From Algoriphagus locisalis (GTDB taxonomy: Bacteria > Bacteroidota > Bacteroidia > Cytophagales > Cyclobacteriaceae), in assembly GCF_900116615.1 (NCBI RefSeq), contig NZ_FPBF01000007.1, positions 277,572-341,571 of the forward strand: a DNA stretch of 64,000 nt, in the 5' to 3' direction. Every line of letters begins with the position of its first letter. The first letter of the stretch is position 1. The notes below the pieces were generated by a model, which did not search any database, had not been told where the DNA came from, and worked only from the letters and a program-made list of their open reading frames with translations. A program made the position numbers and the translations under genes. This document shows positions 42,707-52,685 of this stretch, in pieces.

Positions 42707-44449
42707 TTAGATATTTTTTTGTTTCAACTGATCGACAATGTATTCTGAAGTTCTCCAGCTTAAGGCCAATATGGTCCAGGTAGGGTTTTTATCTGCCTGT
42801 GACACGAAAGGACCGGCATCCACCACAAATAAGTTTTTGCAATCATGTGCCTGGCAATTGGAGTTTACCACAGATCCTTTTGCACTGTTTCCCATGCGGG
42901 TAGTACCAACCTCATGGATAATTTTTCCCGGATCCAATAAACCGTAGTTGGTTTCAGGGCCTGGCTTGCTTCCCAATAAGATAGCTCCTGCCCCGGTTAG
43001 GATCTCCTCAAACGTCTCATGCATGTGTTTGGCCTGTAGAATTTCCTGATCGGTCCAGTTGTAGTTAAATCTAAGTACAGGAATTCCATATTTATCCACC
43101 ACATTCGGATCGATTTCACAGTAGTTTTCATACCTGGGGACACTTTCCCCCCGACCAGACATACCCAAGGTTGTACCGTAAAGCCTGCGGATATCTTTTT
43201 TCAGTCCTGCACCATAACCTCCATTCTGGCTTGGCTCTCCAAACTCATCTTTGATGTACTGGCGCATGGAGTTCATGCTTCCCCCAGTACCATAGGCAGG
43301 CTGTGTCATTCCACCCCAGTATTCAATGTGATAACCACGCGCAAAGTCCAATTTCTTATTATCTCCCCACCAAGGCGTGTACATGTGCATGCCGCCTACG
43401 CCGTCTTCGTTATACCTATCCCTGTCGATGAGATCTGGCAGAATCCCCATCCTGTCTGATCCCGTAGAATCATGAAGGTATCTGCCTAAAGCACCCGAAT
43501 CCCCACCTATCCCGTTGGGATGAGACTTGGATTTGGAATTCATCATGATCCTCGCTGATTCACAGGCGGATGCTCCAAGCACTACCACCCGGGACTTCAG
43601 CTTGTACTCCTTCATGTCCTTTTTACTCACAAAGGAAACCCCAGTCGCTTTCCCCTTGTCATCAGTAGTCACTTTTCTCACCATGGAATGGGTATATAAG
43701 TCCACCTGCCCTTTCTTCATTGCCGGGTAAACCAAACAGGTTCCTGCTGAAAAATCTGCGTAAACCTGGCAGGCACGATTGCACTGGCGGCAGAAAAAGC
43801 AAACCCCACGCTCGTTGTTGATCGGGCGTGTGAGCATGGAGAGTCTGCCGGGGATCATCGGGATATTTGCCTTATCTGCTCCTTTCTTAAGAAACAGTTC
43901 GTGCAGTCTGGGTTTTGGAGGTGGAAGAAAAAAGCCATCCGGTTCATTATAAATGCCTTCTTTGGATCCAAAAACACCGATAAGCTTGTCCACTTTATCA
44001 TAATAGGGCTTCAGGTCATCGTAGCCAATCGGCCAGTCATCGCCCAAACCATCGATACTGGCCCGCTTAAAATCATTTGGTCCAAATCGCAAGGATATCC
44101 TCCCCCAGTGGTTGGTCCTACCTCCCACCATTCTGGAACGGAACCAGTCAAACCGGGTGCCGTCCTTATGGGTGTAAGGCTCGCCATCTATATCCCAGCC
44201 ACCAATGGCAGCATCAAAGTCTCCAAAAGGTCTGATTCTGGTGCTCGCCCCTCTTCTCGGAGATTCCCAAGGCGGTCTCAGCTGGGTTCTGTCCTCATCC
44301 CTTGCGGGATCAAAGTCACCGCCGGCTTCTACCACGGCGACAGAAAGCCCTGCTTCAGAAAGGATTTTGGAAGCCATCCCCCCACCTGCTCCAGATCCGA
44401 CTATGATCACATCATAGCTGTCCCCTGATGATTTTATCTGAAAACTCAT
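42707..44449 (-). CDS. GMC-family FAD/Fe-S oxidoreductase, glucoside 3-dehydrogenase type, copy B
   Basis: 580 residues, the same length as copy A and without insertion or deletion, about 90% identical by eye. FAD motif VGSGAGGGMASKIL, GMC signature GGRTNHWGRISLRF, Fe-S cysteines CFFCRQCNRACQ (one change from copy A, Ser to Arg at 221), and C-terminal HEVGTTRMG and DKNPTWTILALSWRT. Differences from copy A are scattered, so the copies are not freshly duplicated; both appear intact. It borders the integrase module on one side and a decayed third copy on the other. The sugar substrate is unknown, and the dosage or specificity difference between copies is an open point. Confidence 0.9.
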   Translation of the reverse strand: MSFQIKSSGDSYDVIIVGSGAGGGMASKILSEAGLSVAVVEAGGDFDPARDEDRTQLRPPWESPRRGASTRIRPFGDFDAAIGGWDIDGEPYTHKDGTRFDWFRSRMVGGRTNHWGRISLRFGPNDFKRASIDGLGDDWPIGYDDLKPYYDKVDKLIGVFGSKEGIYNEPDGFFLPPPKPRLHELFLKKGADKANIPMIPGRLSMLTRPINNERGVCFFCRQCNRACQVYADFSAGTCLVYPAMKKGQVDLYTHSMVRKVTTDDKGKATGVSFVSKKDMKEYKLKSRVVVLGASACESARIMMNSKSKSHPNGIGGDSGALGRYLHDSTGSDRMGILPDLIDRDRYNEDGVGGMHMYTPWWGDNKKLDFARGYHIEYWGGMTQPAYGTGGSMNSMRQYIKDEFGEPSQNGGYGAGLKKDIRRLYGTTLGMSGRGESVPRYENYCEIDPNVVDKYGIPVLRFNYNWTDQEILQAKHMHETFEEILTGAGAILLGSKPGPETNYGLLDPGKIIHEVGTTRMGNSAKGSVVNSNCQAHDCKNLFVVDAGPFVSQADKNPTWTILALSWRTSEYIVDQLKQKNI

Positions 44450-44923
44450 ATTTTGTACTATTTATTTAAAATTATTTAAAGTGTTCACACTTTGTTGTTG
44501 TGCCCCTAGCCTGTCAAAGAAAAGGCTTAGCTTAATTCTCTTTCTCACTGTCTTTACTTAAGTGATCAAGCAATAGCTTCTGAAAACCCGGAATCGAGGA
44601 ATGCCATTTTCAGAATCGGAAAGGAAATTAAGAGGCATACGATTAATCTTTCGGTTAATTCTGGGGTTAATTGAATAAAAAAAACACTGATGTGGATTTT
44701 TTTTTATGCTAAACCATTTCGATTTTGAGCTTTAAGAGATTATTTACTCAAAATCATATACAGCCACTGATAGGCCTGCTTCAGAAGGGATTTTAAACCC
44801 CATACCTCCACAGGCCCTCAGATCAGACGATGATTACATCTTTAGCTTCCCTTTGTTGATTCATCTTCCATCTCCTCTACTTGGAAACGAATTGGTAGTC
44901 ATGATCAACTAGAAGAAGACTAT
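44450..44923. other. Intergenic region holding the GMC promoter and a pseudogene scrap
   Basis: 474 bp. The first ~250 bp are A/T-rich (including a T8 run near 44700) and must contain the copy B promoter. 44757-44865 is a decayed GMC start (separate entry). The remainder shows nothing. Confidence 0.6.
44757..44865 (-). pseudogene. Decayed 5' end of a third GMC oxidoreductase gene
   Basis: About 105 bp align with the first ~40 codons of copies A and B, in the same orientation. Shared blocks include GCCTGCTTCAGAAGGGATTTT, CATACCTCCACAGG, GATGATTACATC and a CAT (start) end. Substitutions and a one-base deletion break the frame, and the GxGxxG codons are damaged. The rest of the gene is absent. 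It lies ~310 bp upstream of the copy B start, as expected after deletion between tandem copies. Confidence 0.7.
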
Positions 44924-46264
44924 TTACCTGCTAGGCTGGGTGGCTGAAAAAGACCCATCTCCTTTGATCCATTTGCCAGCCTCACCGGTTAGATATAAGT
45001 AATGGTCTGTCTGTAATTCAGGGTCAATCCCAATGAATTTACCATCCGCATTCATGGGAGTCTTTCCTTCATGCATTACCTTGAAAATGGCCGTTCCTTC
45101 ATCAATTTCATCAAACATTGCCACGTATAAGGATTTTGCTCCGGACTTCACCGCTCCATTGATCTGCTGCCAGAAGAAGTCCCCCTTAAGTCTTGGGATT
45201 GCATTGTATTCTGCCTCCTGATTCATATTCCCCCAGCTGAATCCAGGGAAAACCAACGGGATATACTTCACATCATTAGAGTTACACCATTGTAAGTCGG
45301 ATACTAGCGTCTGGGATGAAACCTCTTCATAATTCGTGGAATTGTATCTGCCTACAGCCCATGGCATGATCACATCAGACTTCTTGATCAGATCATGGAG
45401 TTTGGTATTGTTTTCCGTGTCATTACCCAAGGACCTCCACCAGTAAGGCACCCCTAACATCACAGATACCCTATTCTGGCTTCCTTTCAGCTGATTTACC
45501 ATTATAGTAGCATCTTCTATGGTGTACTTTCTGTTATCATTAAAGCCAACTCCCCATACTGCTACCAATGGCTTACCGTTTTCTCTCAAGTAGGTTGGAT
45601 TCTCTTCATTATCAAAAAGCTTGTATTTATTGACTAATTCAAAATAGTCTTTCTCTACAAACTCCCTGACATCCTCACCGGTAGCACCGCTGAGATCGTA
45701 CATGATGCATACTGCACGGTCGTATTTCTTTGCAGCTGCTAGTGCATTTTCCAATACCTTATCAAAATGACGTTTTCCCGCCGGGTTGGAACCCTTCACT
45801 TCCACAACAAAACGCTGTAGGTACACCCCATCAATTCCGTATTCCTTCATCCACTTGAAGTGTAAATCAGTTGTCTCTGCGTCGTAAGAGCTAAACAAGT
45901 GCGCTGTTTCCCCATTTTCAAATTTAAAATCCGTCGGGTAGGTCTTTGGATATTCACTCACATCTGCCCACATATCAATGGTGGAACATCCCGGCTGAAA
46001 TCCACAACCCGATTGGTAATGGTACCAACCTCGGTTAGAGTCATCCCCTTCTGCAGCAAACCATCCCTGATATCCTGCCATGACCAATCCATCAGTGTTG
46101 GTATAGAGTAGTCCTGTCTCATCGTATTCTATCTCAGTAGATGGTTTGGTCGGAGGATCAGGGTCAGGATTTGGATTAGGTTCATTGGAATCTGAGCACC
46201 CGAAGGTGCTCAGAAGTAGGATGGATAGCCAATAGGTTAAAAACATAGTTTTATAAATTTTCAT
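44924..46264 (-). CDS. GH99/GH71-like glycoside hydrolase lipoprotein
   Basis: 446 residues. Lipoprotein signal (LLLSTFGC, Cys23), then a Pro/Asn/Asp-rich linker (NEPNPNPDPDPPTKPST). The catalytic domain opens MAGYQGWFAAEGDDSNRGWYHY and has HFKWMKEYGIDGVYLQRF, YWWRSLGND and the likely acid segment MFDEIDEGTAIF. The last is the counterpart of the EWHEGTxIE motif of GH99 endo-mannosidases. Bacteroidota relatives are usually annotated GH71/GH99-like or xylosidase. It follows DUF3823, SusD and SusC genes by 3-10 bp, so it is the surface enzyme of this PUL. Substrate (alpha-mannan or alpha-glucan) not decidable here. Confidence 0.88.
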   Translation of the reverse strand: MKIYKTMFLTYWLSILLLSTFGCSDSNEPNPNPDPDPPTKPSTEIEYDETGLLYTNTDGLVMAGYQGWFAAEGDDSNRGWYHYQSGCGFQPGCSTIDMWADVSEYPKTYPTDFKFENGETAHLFSSYDAETTDLHFKWMKEYGIDGVYLQRFVVEVKGSNPAGKRHFDKVLENALAAAKKYDRAVCIMYDLSGATGEDVREFVEKDYFELVNKYKLFDNEENPTYLRENGKPLVAVWGVGFNDNRKYTIEDATIMVNQLKGSQNRVSVMLGVPYWWRSLGNDTENNTKLHDLIKKSDVIMPWAVGRYNSTNYEEVSSQTLVSDLQWCNSNDVKYIPLVFPGFSWGNMNQEAEYNAIPRLKGDFFWQQINGAVKSGAKSLYVAMFDEIDEGTAIFKVMHEGKTPMNADGKFIGIDPELQTDHYLYLTGEAGKWIKGDGSFSATQPSR

Positions 46265-46267
46265 AGG

Positions 46268-46951
46268 TTAAAGGGTAATTCGCTCTGCTGGAACGTAGTT
46301 GTACTTTGATTCAGCGGCATTGGCGATAGCACCAATCCGGAAGAAGAAATCATCAGCTTTTCCGAAAATCGTACTGTTAGCCGCCACATCCATTTCAAGA
46401 GTAAACACCTCGTCCTTAGTCACGTCCCTGTTGATGTCATTTTCAACAGAAAATGACTGAACAGGCTGACCAACCACCGAATTGGGATGAGCAAAGAATC
46501 CGATCCTGCGCACATTGCTCGCCCCGGTTTGTTCGATGCTAAATGTGGCGGTTACCTTACCATTCTGATAGGTGATTTGAGGATTGATAATTCTCAGGTA
46601 GGGAGTCACCACAAAATCCATGGTCGTTCCTGAACCAATTGTTAAATCCTGAGCATCCACCGGGTAAAAGTTTCCTCTTACCGGCTGAACCGTATAGGTG
46701 TTTTCAAAAAGAAGCTTGTTTTCATATGTGCCGTCGTTTTTCACCACCAGGTACTGTAATCCGACCGGGTCATAGCCGTGCTCGGCAAGCTGAATAACCG
46801 TGCCGTTGATCAGGTCCTGCTCTACCAGATCACCCGTCTGGGCATCAATGAACTGACCTGAAAGACTTGCCGTTGGAGCATCATAGTTGTCCAATTCACA
46901 GGAGAAAAGCCCAATAGCACATAGACAGATTATATAGAATGAAGTTTTCAT
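46268..46951 (-). CDS. DUF3823-family PUL lipoprotein
   Basis: 227 residues from the ATG at 46951; a start three codons earlier at 46960 is possible. Lipoprotein signal MKTSFYIICLCAIGLFSC. Two beta-sandwich parts follow: DNYDAPTASLSGQFIDAQTGD (DUF3823 N-terminal, ~20-110) and a C-terminal fibronectin-like domain (LRIINPQITYQNGKVTATFSI..). Known members sit between SusD and the enzyme in PULs and are presumed surface glycan-binding proteins. Spacing is 3 bp to the GH99-like gene and 13 bp from the SusD stop. Confidence 0.88.
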   Translation of the reverse strand: MKTSFYIICLCAIGLFSCELDNYDAPTASLSGQFIDAQTGDLVEQDLINGTVIQLAEHGYDPVGLQYLVVKNDGTYENKLLFENTYTVQPVRGNFYPVDAQDLTIGSGTTMDFVVTPYLRIINPQITYQNGKVTATFSIEQTGASNVRRIGFFAHPNSVVGQPVQSFSVENDINRDVTKDEVFTLEMDVAANSTIFGKADDFFFRIGAIANAAESKYNYVPAERITL

Positions 46952-46964
46952 AGTATGCATGAGA

Positions 46965-48860
46965 TTAATAAGATGGATTTTGAGTCAAACCATTTCCTCC
47001 GATGCCTGGAATAGGTCTGTAGTAGAATTTTAGCTGGAAATTCTGAGCTTCCATGGAAGGCACATTTTCCCTCACAAAAATGTAAACCGGGTCTGATTCC
47101 CGAAGGTCAAGAATCGGAAACAGAGAATGTCTCCTTCTGTTAGTGAATTCCTCTTCGTATTCCCTTCTTCGGATCAGATCCCAGTATCTCTTATTTTCAA
47201 AGGCCAGCTCCACGGTTCTTTCGCGCATGACATTTTCCAACGTAAGTGGTACTTCAACCGTATGAGCAGCTCTTTTACGGATATCATTGATCCCTTTCTC
47301 AGCAAGTGCAGGATCCCCAAGACCGCTTTCCACCACTGCCTCCGCGTAGTTGAGCAATACTTCTGCGTAGCGCATATCCATAAAATCCGAAGTGCTTTGG
47401 TTCCAGCCAGGGACGACTGCTTTGTCTTCATTTAGGAACTTCTTAAAGGAGAATCCGGTACGCGTATTATTCCCACCATAGGTATCAAAACCGGAATATT
47501 GGGACACATTCTCAGCACCGTAAGAATAGAACATTTTACCGTTGACCTCTACCTGATCTTTAGTACGAATGACTGGGGTTCCCTCTGGTTTGATAAAACC
47601 TGCCTGAATTATGATTTCCCTATCCTTCCAAGTCGAGCCAGGCACAATGACCGTAGCATGTAATCTCGCATCTCTGTTTGCAAACAAAGCAGCAGGATCA
47701 TTGAACTGTATATAGGGTACCGAAGGATTAAAACCGTTATAATCTGTAACCACTCCATCTAACCGGGTCTCAAAAGGCGTTATTTCTCCTGGATTGTCGT
47801 AGGTCTCATACATTTCCACAAAATCCAAAGTTGGATTCATCCTTCCCGGATGAGGCCATCCATTGGCCAATTGGGCAGGCCCAAACCAGATATCGTAGTT
47901 ATGCCCACGGTCATTTCCAGGAATTGCATAGCCTTTAATAAATATTGCTTCAACACCCGCCACATTTGGATTTTGGAACATCCCCTGGATATTCCCTGCA
48001 GCTTCTTCTGGGCTGGCCGGATTTGGCTGATATAATCCAAATGCACCACTGTTCATGATTACCTCTGAAGATTCAATCACTTGCTGATAGTATGCATTGG
48101 CATCAGAAGTATTCAATCCCACCAACCCTGCATCAGCAGCATTTCCGGATAGAGGTGCTTTATCAGAGAATTTAGCAAGAGAAGCAGCGTGTAAGGAAGC
48201 TCTTGAAATCAAGGCAAGTGCAGCCCATTTTGTGGCTCTACGCTCTCCTCCCGACCACTGCTCAGGAAGCGTACTGCTTGCCATTTGCAGGTCATTCAAC
48301 AAGAAATCCCAGGTTTCCTTTTCTGTAGATCTAGGTACTTTCAGGGATTCAATGTCCCCAGAATAGGCTTGGGCTTCATCCAAAAGTGGAACTCCACCAT
48401 ATCTCTTGACCAAACCGAAGTAGGCATAACCCCGGATAAACAAGGCTTCGCCCAATATCTGATTCCTGTCTGATTCCGTCACATCAATTTCCGGAATGAT
48501 TGCTATTAATTGGTTGACATCCCGGATCAGTTTGTAAGCTGGCTCCCACCAGGCTATATCTTCATTCCTGAAGAAATCACCAAATTCAGAGTGTACTGCC
48601 TCATCAGTCAACATGGTGACTGCGAATCCTCCATTATTGGGATCACCCCCGTTGATGTTAAATCCGTTACGGAAGTAGGCAAAATCCTCAACAGGAAGCT
48701 GTGAATAGAGGTTTGCCATATAAAGTCTCACTCCCTCAGGATCTGAAAAGAGTTGCTCGCCCTGAATCCTGTCAAGCGGTTCTTTATCCAGCACATTACT
48801 GCAGGAAGTCTGAATTAACAGGGCAAGAAGTATAAGTATAGAATAATGTATCTTGTTCAT
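46965..48860 (-). CDS. SusD/RagB-family glycan-binding lipoprotein of the second PUL
   Basis: 631 residues. Lipobox LIQTSC then SNVLDKEPLDRIQGEQLFSD, the standard SusD opening. TPR-type helices (ILGEALFIRGYAYFGLVKRYGG ~140) and the C-terminal RERTVELAFENKRYWDLIRRREY and RPIPGIGGNGLTQNPSY complete the family pattern. It begins 10 bp after the SusC stop and ends 13 bp before DUF3823. It caps SusC and captures the glycan. It shows low similarity to the SusD at 438-2333, so the two PULs have different targets. Confidence 0.95.
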   Translation of the reverse strand: MNKIHYSILILLALLIQTSCSNVLDKEPLDRIQGEQLFSDPEGVRLYMANLYSQLPVEDFAYFRNGFNINGGDPNNGGFAVTMLTDEAVHSEFGDFFRNEDIAWWEPAYKLIRDVNQLIAIIPEIDVTESDRNQILGEALFIRGYAYFGLVKRYGGVPLLDEAQAYSGDIESLKVPRSTEKETWDFLLNDLQMASSTLPEQWSGGERRATKWAALALISRASLHAASLAKFSDKAPLSGNAADAGLVGLNTSDANAYYQQVIESSEVIMNSGAFGLYQPNPASPEEAAGNIQGMFQNPNVAGVEAIFIKGYAIPGNDRGHNYDIWFGPAQLANGWPHPGRMNPTLDFVEMYETYDNPGEITPFETRLDGVVTDYNGFNPSVPYIQFNDPAALFANRDARLHATVIVPGSTWKDREIIIQAGFIKPEGTPVIRTKDQVEVNGKMFYSYGAENVSQYSGFDTYGGNNTRTGFSFKKFLNEDKAVVPGWNQSTSDFMDMRYAEVLLNYAEAVVESGLGDPALAEKGINDIRKRAAHTVEVPLTLENVMRERTVELAFENKRYWDLIRRREYEEEFTNRRRHSLFPILDLRESDPVYIFVRENVPSMEAQNFQLKFYYRPIPGIGGNGLTQNPSY

Positions 48861-48870
48861 GTCTGTATAA

Positions 48871-51800
48871 TTAGAAGTTTGCGCTTATACCAAAGTTGAA
48901 ACTACGCTGAAGCGGATAGGTAAACCCGGCATTGAACAGGCCTTCCAGCTTTTCAGGATCAAATGCCTTCACGAATGGATCGGTGATAGTGAAGATGTTA
49001 TGGGCGTTACCGAACACCCGCAAACTTGAAAGTCCAATGGAATTGAGCACGGCGGAATTGACTGTGTAGCCGACCTCAGCGCTTTTGAATCTCACATAAG
49101 AGGCATCTCTTCTCCACACTTCGCTTTCCGCATAGATCATTCCCACATTTTCGATCAGACGTGATGCAGGCCAAGTACCCGTAATCCACTCACTGTCTGC
49201 GTTGTATGGATCTTCTTTTCTCCAGCGATCAAAGAAATATGCTGGAGTATTAGATCCTTTGAATGCCAAAATCTCAGCATAGACTTCGTTAAATCGCACA
49301 GAATACTTAGCAGCACCTTGGAATAGGAAATTGAAATCAAAGCCTTTGTAAGAACCATTCAAGGTCAAGCCAAAAAACATTTTTGGAGTACCGTTCCAGA
49401 AGGTGGGAAGCATGTCATTACCATCGATTATTCCATCCCCGTTCACATCTTCATATTTGAAGTCCCCAGGCAATTCCCGGATATTGCCCAAACTACCGTT
49501 CTGAATAGGTGCATTGAGAATCTCTTCCTGATTGGCAAACTGCCCTTGGTACTGGAAACCCCATACCGCATCGTTGTTGCGGTCTAGATTGCCATTTCTC
49601 CAGCGATCCATACTGTTCAGGAATTCCCCTCTTTCAACATAGATATTCTTGGTTCGAGCATAGTTGAAATTACCGCTGATTCCGTAACGGAAACCATTGA
49701 TTTCACTTCGGTAGCCAAGCATAAAATCCAACCCTCTTACCTGATCACTGTTCAGGTTTTCCTGTGGAAGATTACCGCCGAAGGTATTGGGCAAAGACTG
49801 ATTTCTATAAGCCAGCAACCCCTCTCTGTTTCTTTGATACACGTCAAATTCCATATTGAATCTTCCATCCCAAAGTCCGAGATTAAAGCCCAAATCAAGA
49901 ATTTCGGAGGTAAACCAAGTGAGTTGCTCATTCACAATAGAAGGAGACCCTGCACCCACAGTATAGGTTCCATCAATGAATTCATATCCTCCCCCACCCG
50001 TGGTGGTATAGCCACTGACATATTGGAAAGGATTTCCGGCATCTTCCCCAACTATGCCATATGAGCCACGAATCTTGAGATCTGAAAGCCAGGAAGTAGT
50101 CCCACTCATAAATCCTTCATCAGATATCCTCCAACCAAGTGAACCTACCGGGAAAAATCCCCAGCGGGAATCGGGGTGATACCGGTATGACCCGTCTTCA
50201 CGGAAAGAAAACTCTACCAGGTATTTGTCCTTGAAATCGTAATTGAACCTTCCTACAAAAGAAACCCGTGCGGTCTGCTCTTCCAGCCCTCCAGCCTGCT
50301 GATTGTTCAAGCCTGCAAAGTTGATCTGATCAGTCGTATAAAAATCATAGTAACGAAGCGCCGAAACCCATCTTGACCAGGTTTGTTGCTGCTCAAACAC
50401 CAATACACCACCCAGGTTATGATCTTCATTGATTTTGGTATTGTAAGACGCCTGAGCCTGTAACGTAATTCTGTTGAAATCAGAGCTTCTGTTGGAAATA
50501 TTAGCGTTTCCATCCCGCTGCTTCTGTACTACATAACTATCCTCATTAGAATCATAGTTGTATAGATTGTATGCTTTTGACAGGTTCTTGTTCAGATTTG
50601 CAGTGAAGTCATAGGCCACTAAGCCTTTGAAGGCTAATCCCTCCAAAAAAGGAGCCTTATAGTTTAAAGAAACTGAGGATTGAATGTTTTTATCGGTGGT
50701 TTCATTATAACCTGTCAGCTCTCTGTTTGCAAGTGCAACGGGGTTTTGACCAGAACCTACGCTGGAAGGGTACTGAGGATTTCCATTGGCAAATGGCTGT
50801 TCGATAGGCAATGTTGTCCGTGTTCCTTTGAAAATGTTAAAGAAATTCTCACCTGGATCTGATCGCTTGTCTATTTTCCCAGCTATAAAAACCTGCGTTT
50901 CCAGATTTTTTGAAAGTTTAGCCGTTATGTTTGATCGTAGCGTATAACGCTTATACTTGATATCGTTGGATTGAAGTAGGCCTTGTTCATTGTAATATCC
51001 ACCACTTAGAAAGTAATTCACACTTTCATTCCCACCACTGGCACTTAAATTCTGCTGGTACTGCCAAGCTTTATCCTTCAGGGTTTCATTATACCAATTG
51101 GTAGATTCGTAACCTGGAGCTCCGTTGATGTAGTTATTGAGAATTTCCTCGGAATAGAATGGAGCACCGGTACCCAAAAGTGCCGCATCATTTCTCATTT
51201 GAGCCCATTGAGATGCAGAAGCCATTTCAGGTACTCCCGTAGGAGTCTGGAAGCCAACCGTGCCATTGTAATTGAATTTTGTAACCCCGGCGGTGCCTTT
51301 TTTGGTTGTGACGATTATTACACCGTTTGCTGCGCGAACACCGTAAATTGCTGCTGAAGCATCCTTTAATACGGAGATACTTTCTATATCATCTGGATTC
51401 AAACGTTGAAACTCACTTCCTCCATCTCTTGGAATTCCATCAATTACATAGAGAGGTGCCCCACCAAAGCCCCGTATATTGATTGAGGTATTGAACTCTC
51501 CGGGCTGACCGGAATTCTGACGAATCTGAAGACCAGGCACTTTCCCTTGGAGTTTTTGGGCCAAGCTGGAACTCGTGGTAGTCTGAATCTCCTCTGCGCC
51601 AATATTACTGATCGCGCTAGTCAAAGATTCTTTCTTTTGGGTACCATAACCAATTACCACAACTTCTTCCAGCCCCGCAATATCTTCTTCAATAGTAACG
51701 GTGACTTCGCTTTGGTTACCTACTAAAATACTCTGTTTCTTAAAACCAATAAAGCTGAAATCCAGCACAGCACCTTCTACAGGTACCAATAGTTGAAATG

Positions 51801-52020
51801 ACCCATCTATGTCAGTCACCGTACCTGTAGTTGTACCTTGCAGAAGTACGGTTACACCGGGAACCGGTACCTGTTTGACATCTAACACTTTACCCGATAT
51901 TTGTTTTTTCTGAACGGGATCTGTTTGAGCATTCGCAATAAAAGGGATTATCAAAGTCAAAACTACAGCCAGGTAGTATTGCATGAGTTCCCTCCTGATA
52001 AGAGGTCTGTTTTTTTTCAT
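48871..52020 (-). CDS. SusC/RagA TonB-dependent receptor of the second PUL
   Basis: 1049 residues. Signal peptide ending IPFIANAQ. Carboxypeptidase-regulatory-like domain ~38-118 (ISGKVLDVKQVPVPGVTVLLQGTTTG). A TonB-box-like segment and plug open at EEVVVIGYGTQKKESLTSAI. PRDGGSEFQRLNPDDIESISVLKDASAA is the conserved plug core, and the barrel ends GISANF. There is no STN domain, and no FecR/sigma pair is nearby, so control must come from another source. The divergent membrane-spanning regulator at 52686-55214 is the obvious candidate. It imports the oligosaccharides released by the GH99-like enzyme. Confidence 0.95.
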   Translation of the reverse strand: MKKNRPLIRRELMQYYLAVVLTLIIPFIANAQTDPVQKKQISGKVLDVKQVPVPGVTVLLQGTTTGTVTDIDGSFQLLVPVEGAVLDFSFIGFKKQSILVGNQSEVTVTIEEDIAGLEEVVVIGYGTQKKESLTSAISNIGAEEIQTTTSSSLAQKLQGKVPGLQIRQNSGQPGEFNTSINIRGFGGAPLYVIDGIPRDGGSEFQRLNPDDIESISVLKDASAAIYGVRAANGVIIVTTKKGTAGVTKFNYNGTVGFQTPTGVPEMASASQWAQMRNDAALLGTGAPFYSEEILNNYINGAPGYESTNWYNETLKDKAWQYQQNLSASGGNESVNYFLSGGYYNEQGLLQSNDIKYKRYTLRSNITAKLSKNLETQVFIAGKIDKRSDPGENFFNIFKGTRTTLPIEQPFANGNPQYPSSVGSGQNPVALANRELTGYNETTDKNIQSSVSLNYKAPFLEGLAFKGLVAYDFTANLNKNLSKAYNLYNYDSNEDSYVVQKQRDGNANISNRSSDFNRITLQAQASYNTKINEDHNLGGVLVFEQQQTWSRWVSALRYYDFYTTDQINFAGLNNQQAGGLEEQTARVSFVGRFNYDFKDKYLVEFSFREDGSYRYHPDSRWGFFPVGSLGWRISDEGFMSGTTSWLSDLKIRGSYGIVGEDAGNPFQYVSGYTTTGGGGYEFIDGTYTVGAGSPSIVNEQLTWFTSEILDLGFNLGLWDGRFNMEFDVYQRNREGLLAYRNQSLPNTFGGNLPQENLNSDQVRGLDFMLGYRSEINGFRYGISGNFNYARTKNIYVERGEFLNSMDRWRNGNLDRNNDAVWGFQYQGQFANQEEILNAPIQNGSLGNIRELPGDFKYEDVNGDGIIDGNDMLPTFWNGTPKMFFGLTLNGSYKGFDFNFLFQGAAKYSVRFNEVYAEILAFKGSNTPAYFFDRWRKEDPYNADSEWITGTWPASRLIENVGMIYAESEVWRRDASYVRFKSAEVGYTVNSAVLNSIGLSSLRVFGNAHNIFTITDPFVKAFDPEKLEGLFNAGFTYPLQRSFNFGISANF

Positions 52021-52685
52021 GTTGTTTAGATTAGGATTGGGAATTGTTAAAGAAAAACCACTCAGAATGGAGCGATCGATAAGGAATAATTATGTAAAAA
52101 TCATGTTTCATTGGCATTGGGTTTTAGTTTTAGAGTTAGATTATAAATAAAGTTGAGGGTCATAGGTATAACCCATTGAACAATCACCCCGATCTGATGG
52201 CTGAATAAAGCCTCCTGATTACTTAAAAAAACAGTATTCGCCTTTTCCTAAAATGAGCGACATTTAATAGTGACAGGTGGCAAAAAAGCAGGAGATAACT
52301 CTCCAGAGAATTTGTGAAGTGTAGATTTTTCATTTTGGGTTCAGTTAATGGTTAGAATCAAAAACTGTCCTAAATGAAGAACAGGGCAATTAATTTGGAA
52401 TTAATAATCGCTTAACAGCCAAAAAAAAATGAAACAATCTCAAAAAAAAATTAAAAGTCCGGCAATAATCTCTCTATTTGGAAGAGAAGAATTTCAGGCC
52501 CAATAAAATTACTTAGTTTAGTTTTTAGACTTTGAAGTATCGCTATCGGGTAAAAACACTCAACACTTAAAATTCCTATGTCAAATAATAGCTCGCACTA
52601 TAATTCTTTTCTAGGTTTATATTGGTGTAACACTGTAAGGACAATAACCCAAATTTCTCCACATGGAGATAGATTAAAAGCATAA
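52021..52685. promoter_or_regulatory. Divergent control region between susC and the sensor-regulator gene
   Basis: 665 bp without a gene, rich in A-runs. A 17-bp palindrome ATTAATT-TGG-AATTAAT lies at 52389-52405. A related TCTCT-ATTTGGA-AGAGA element is near 52470; both contain TTTGGAA. They are candidate binding sites for the regulator encoded at 52686. No unambiguous -7/-33 pair was found. Confidence 0.45.
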
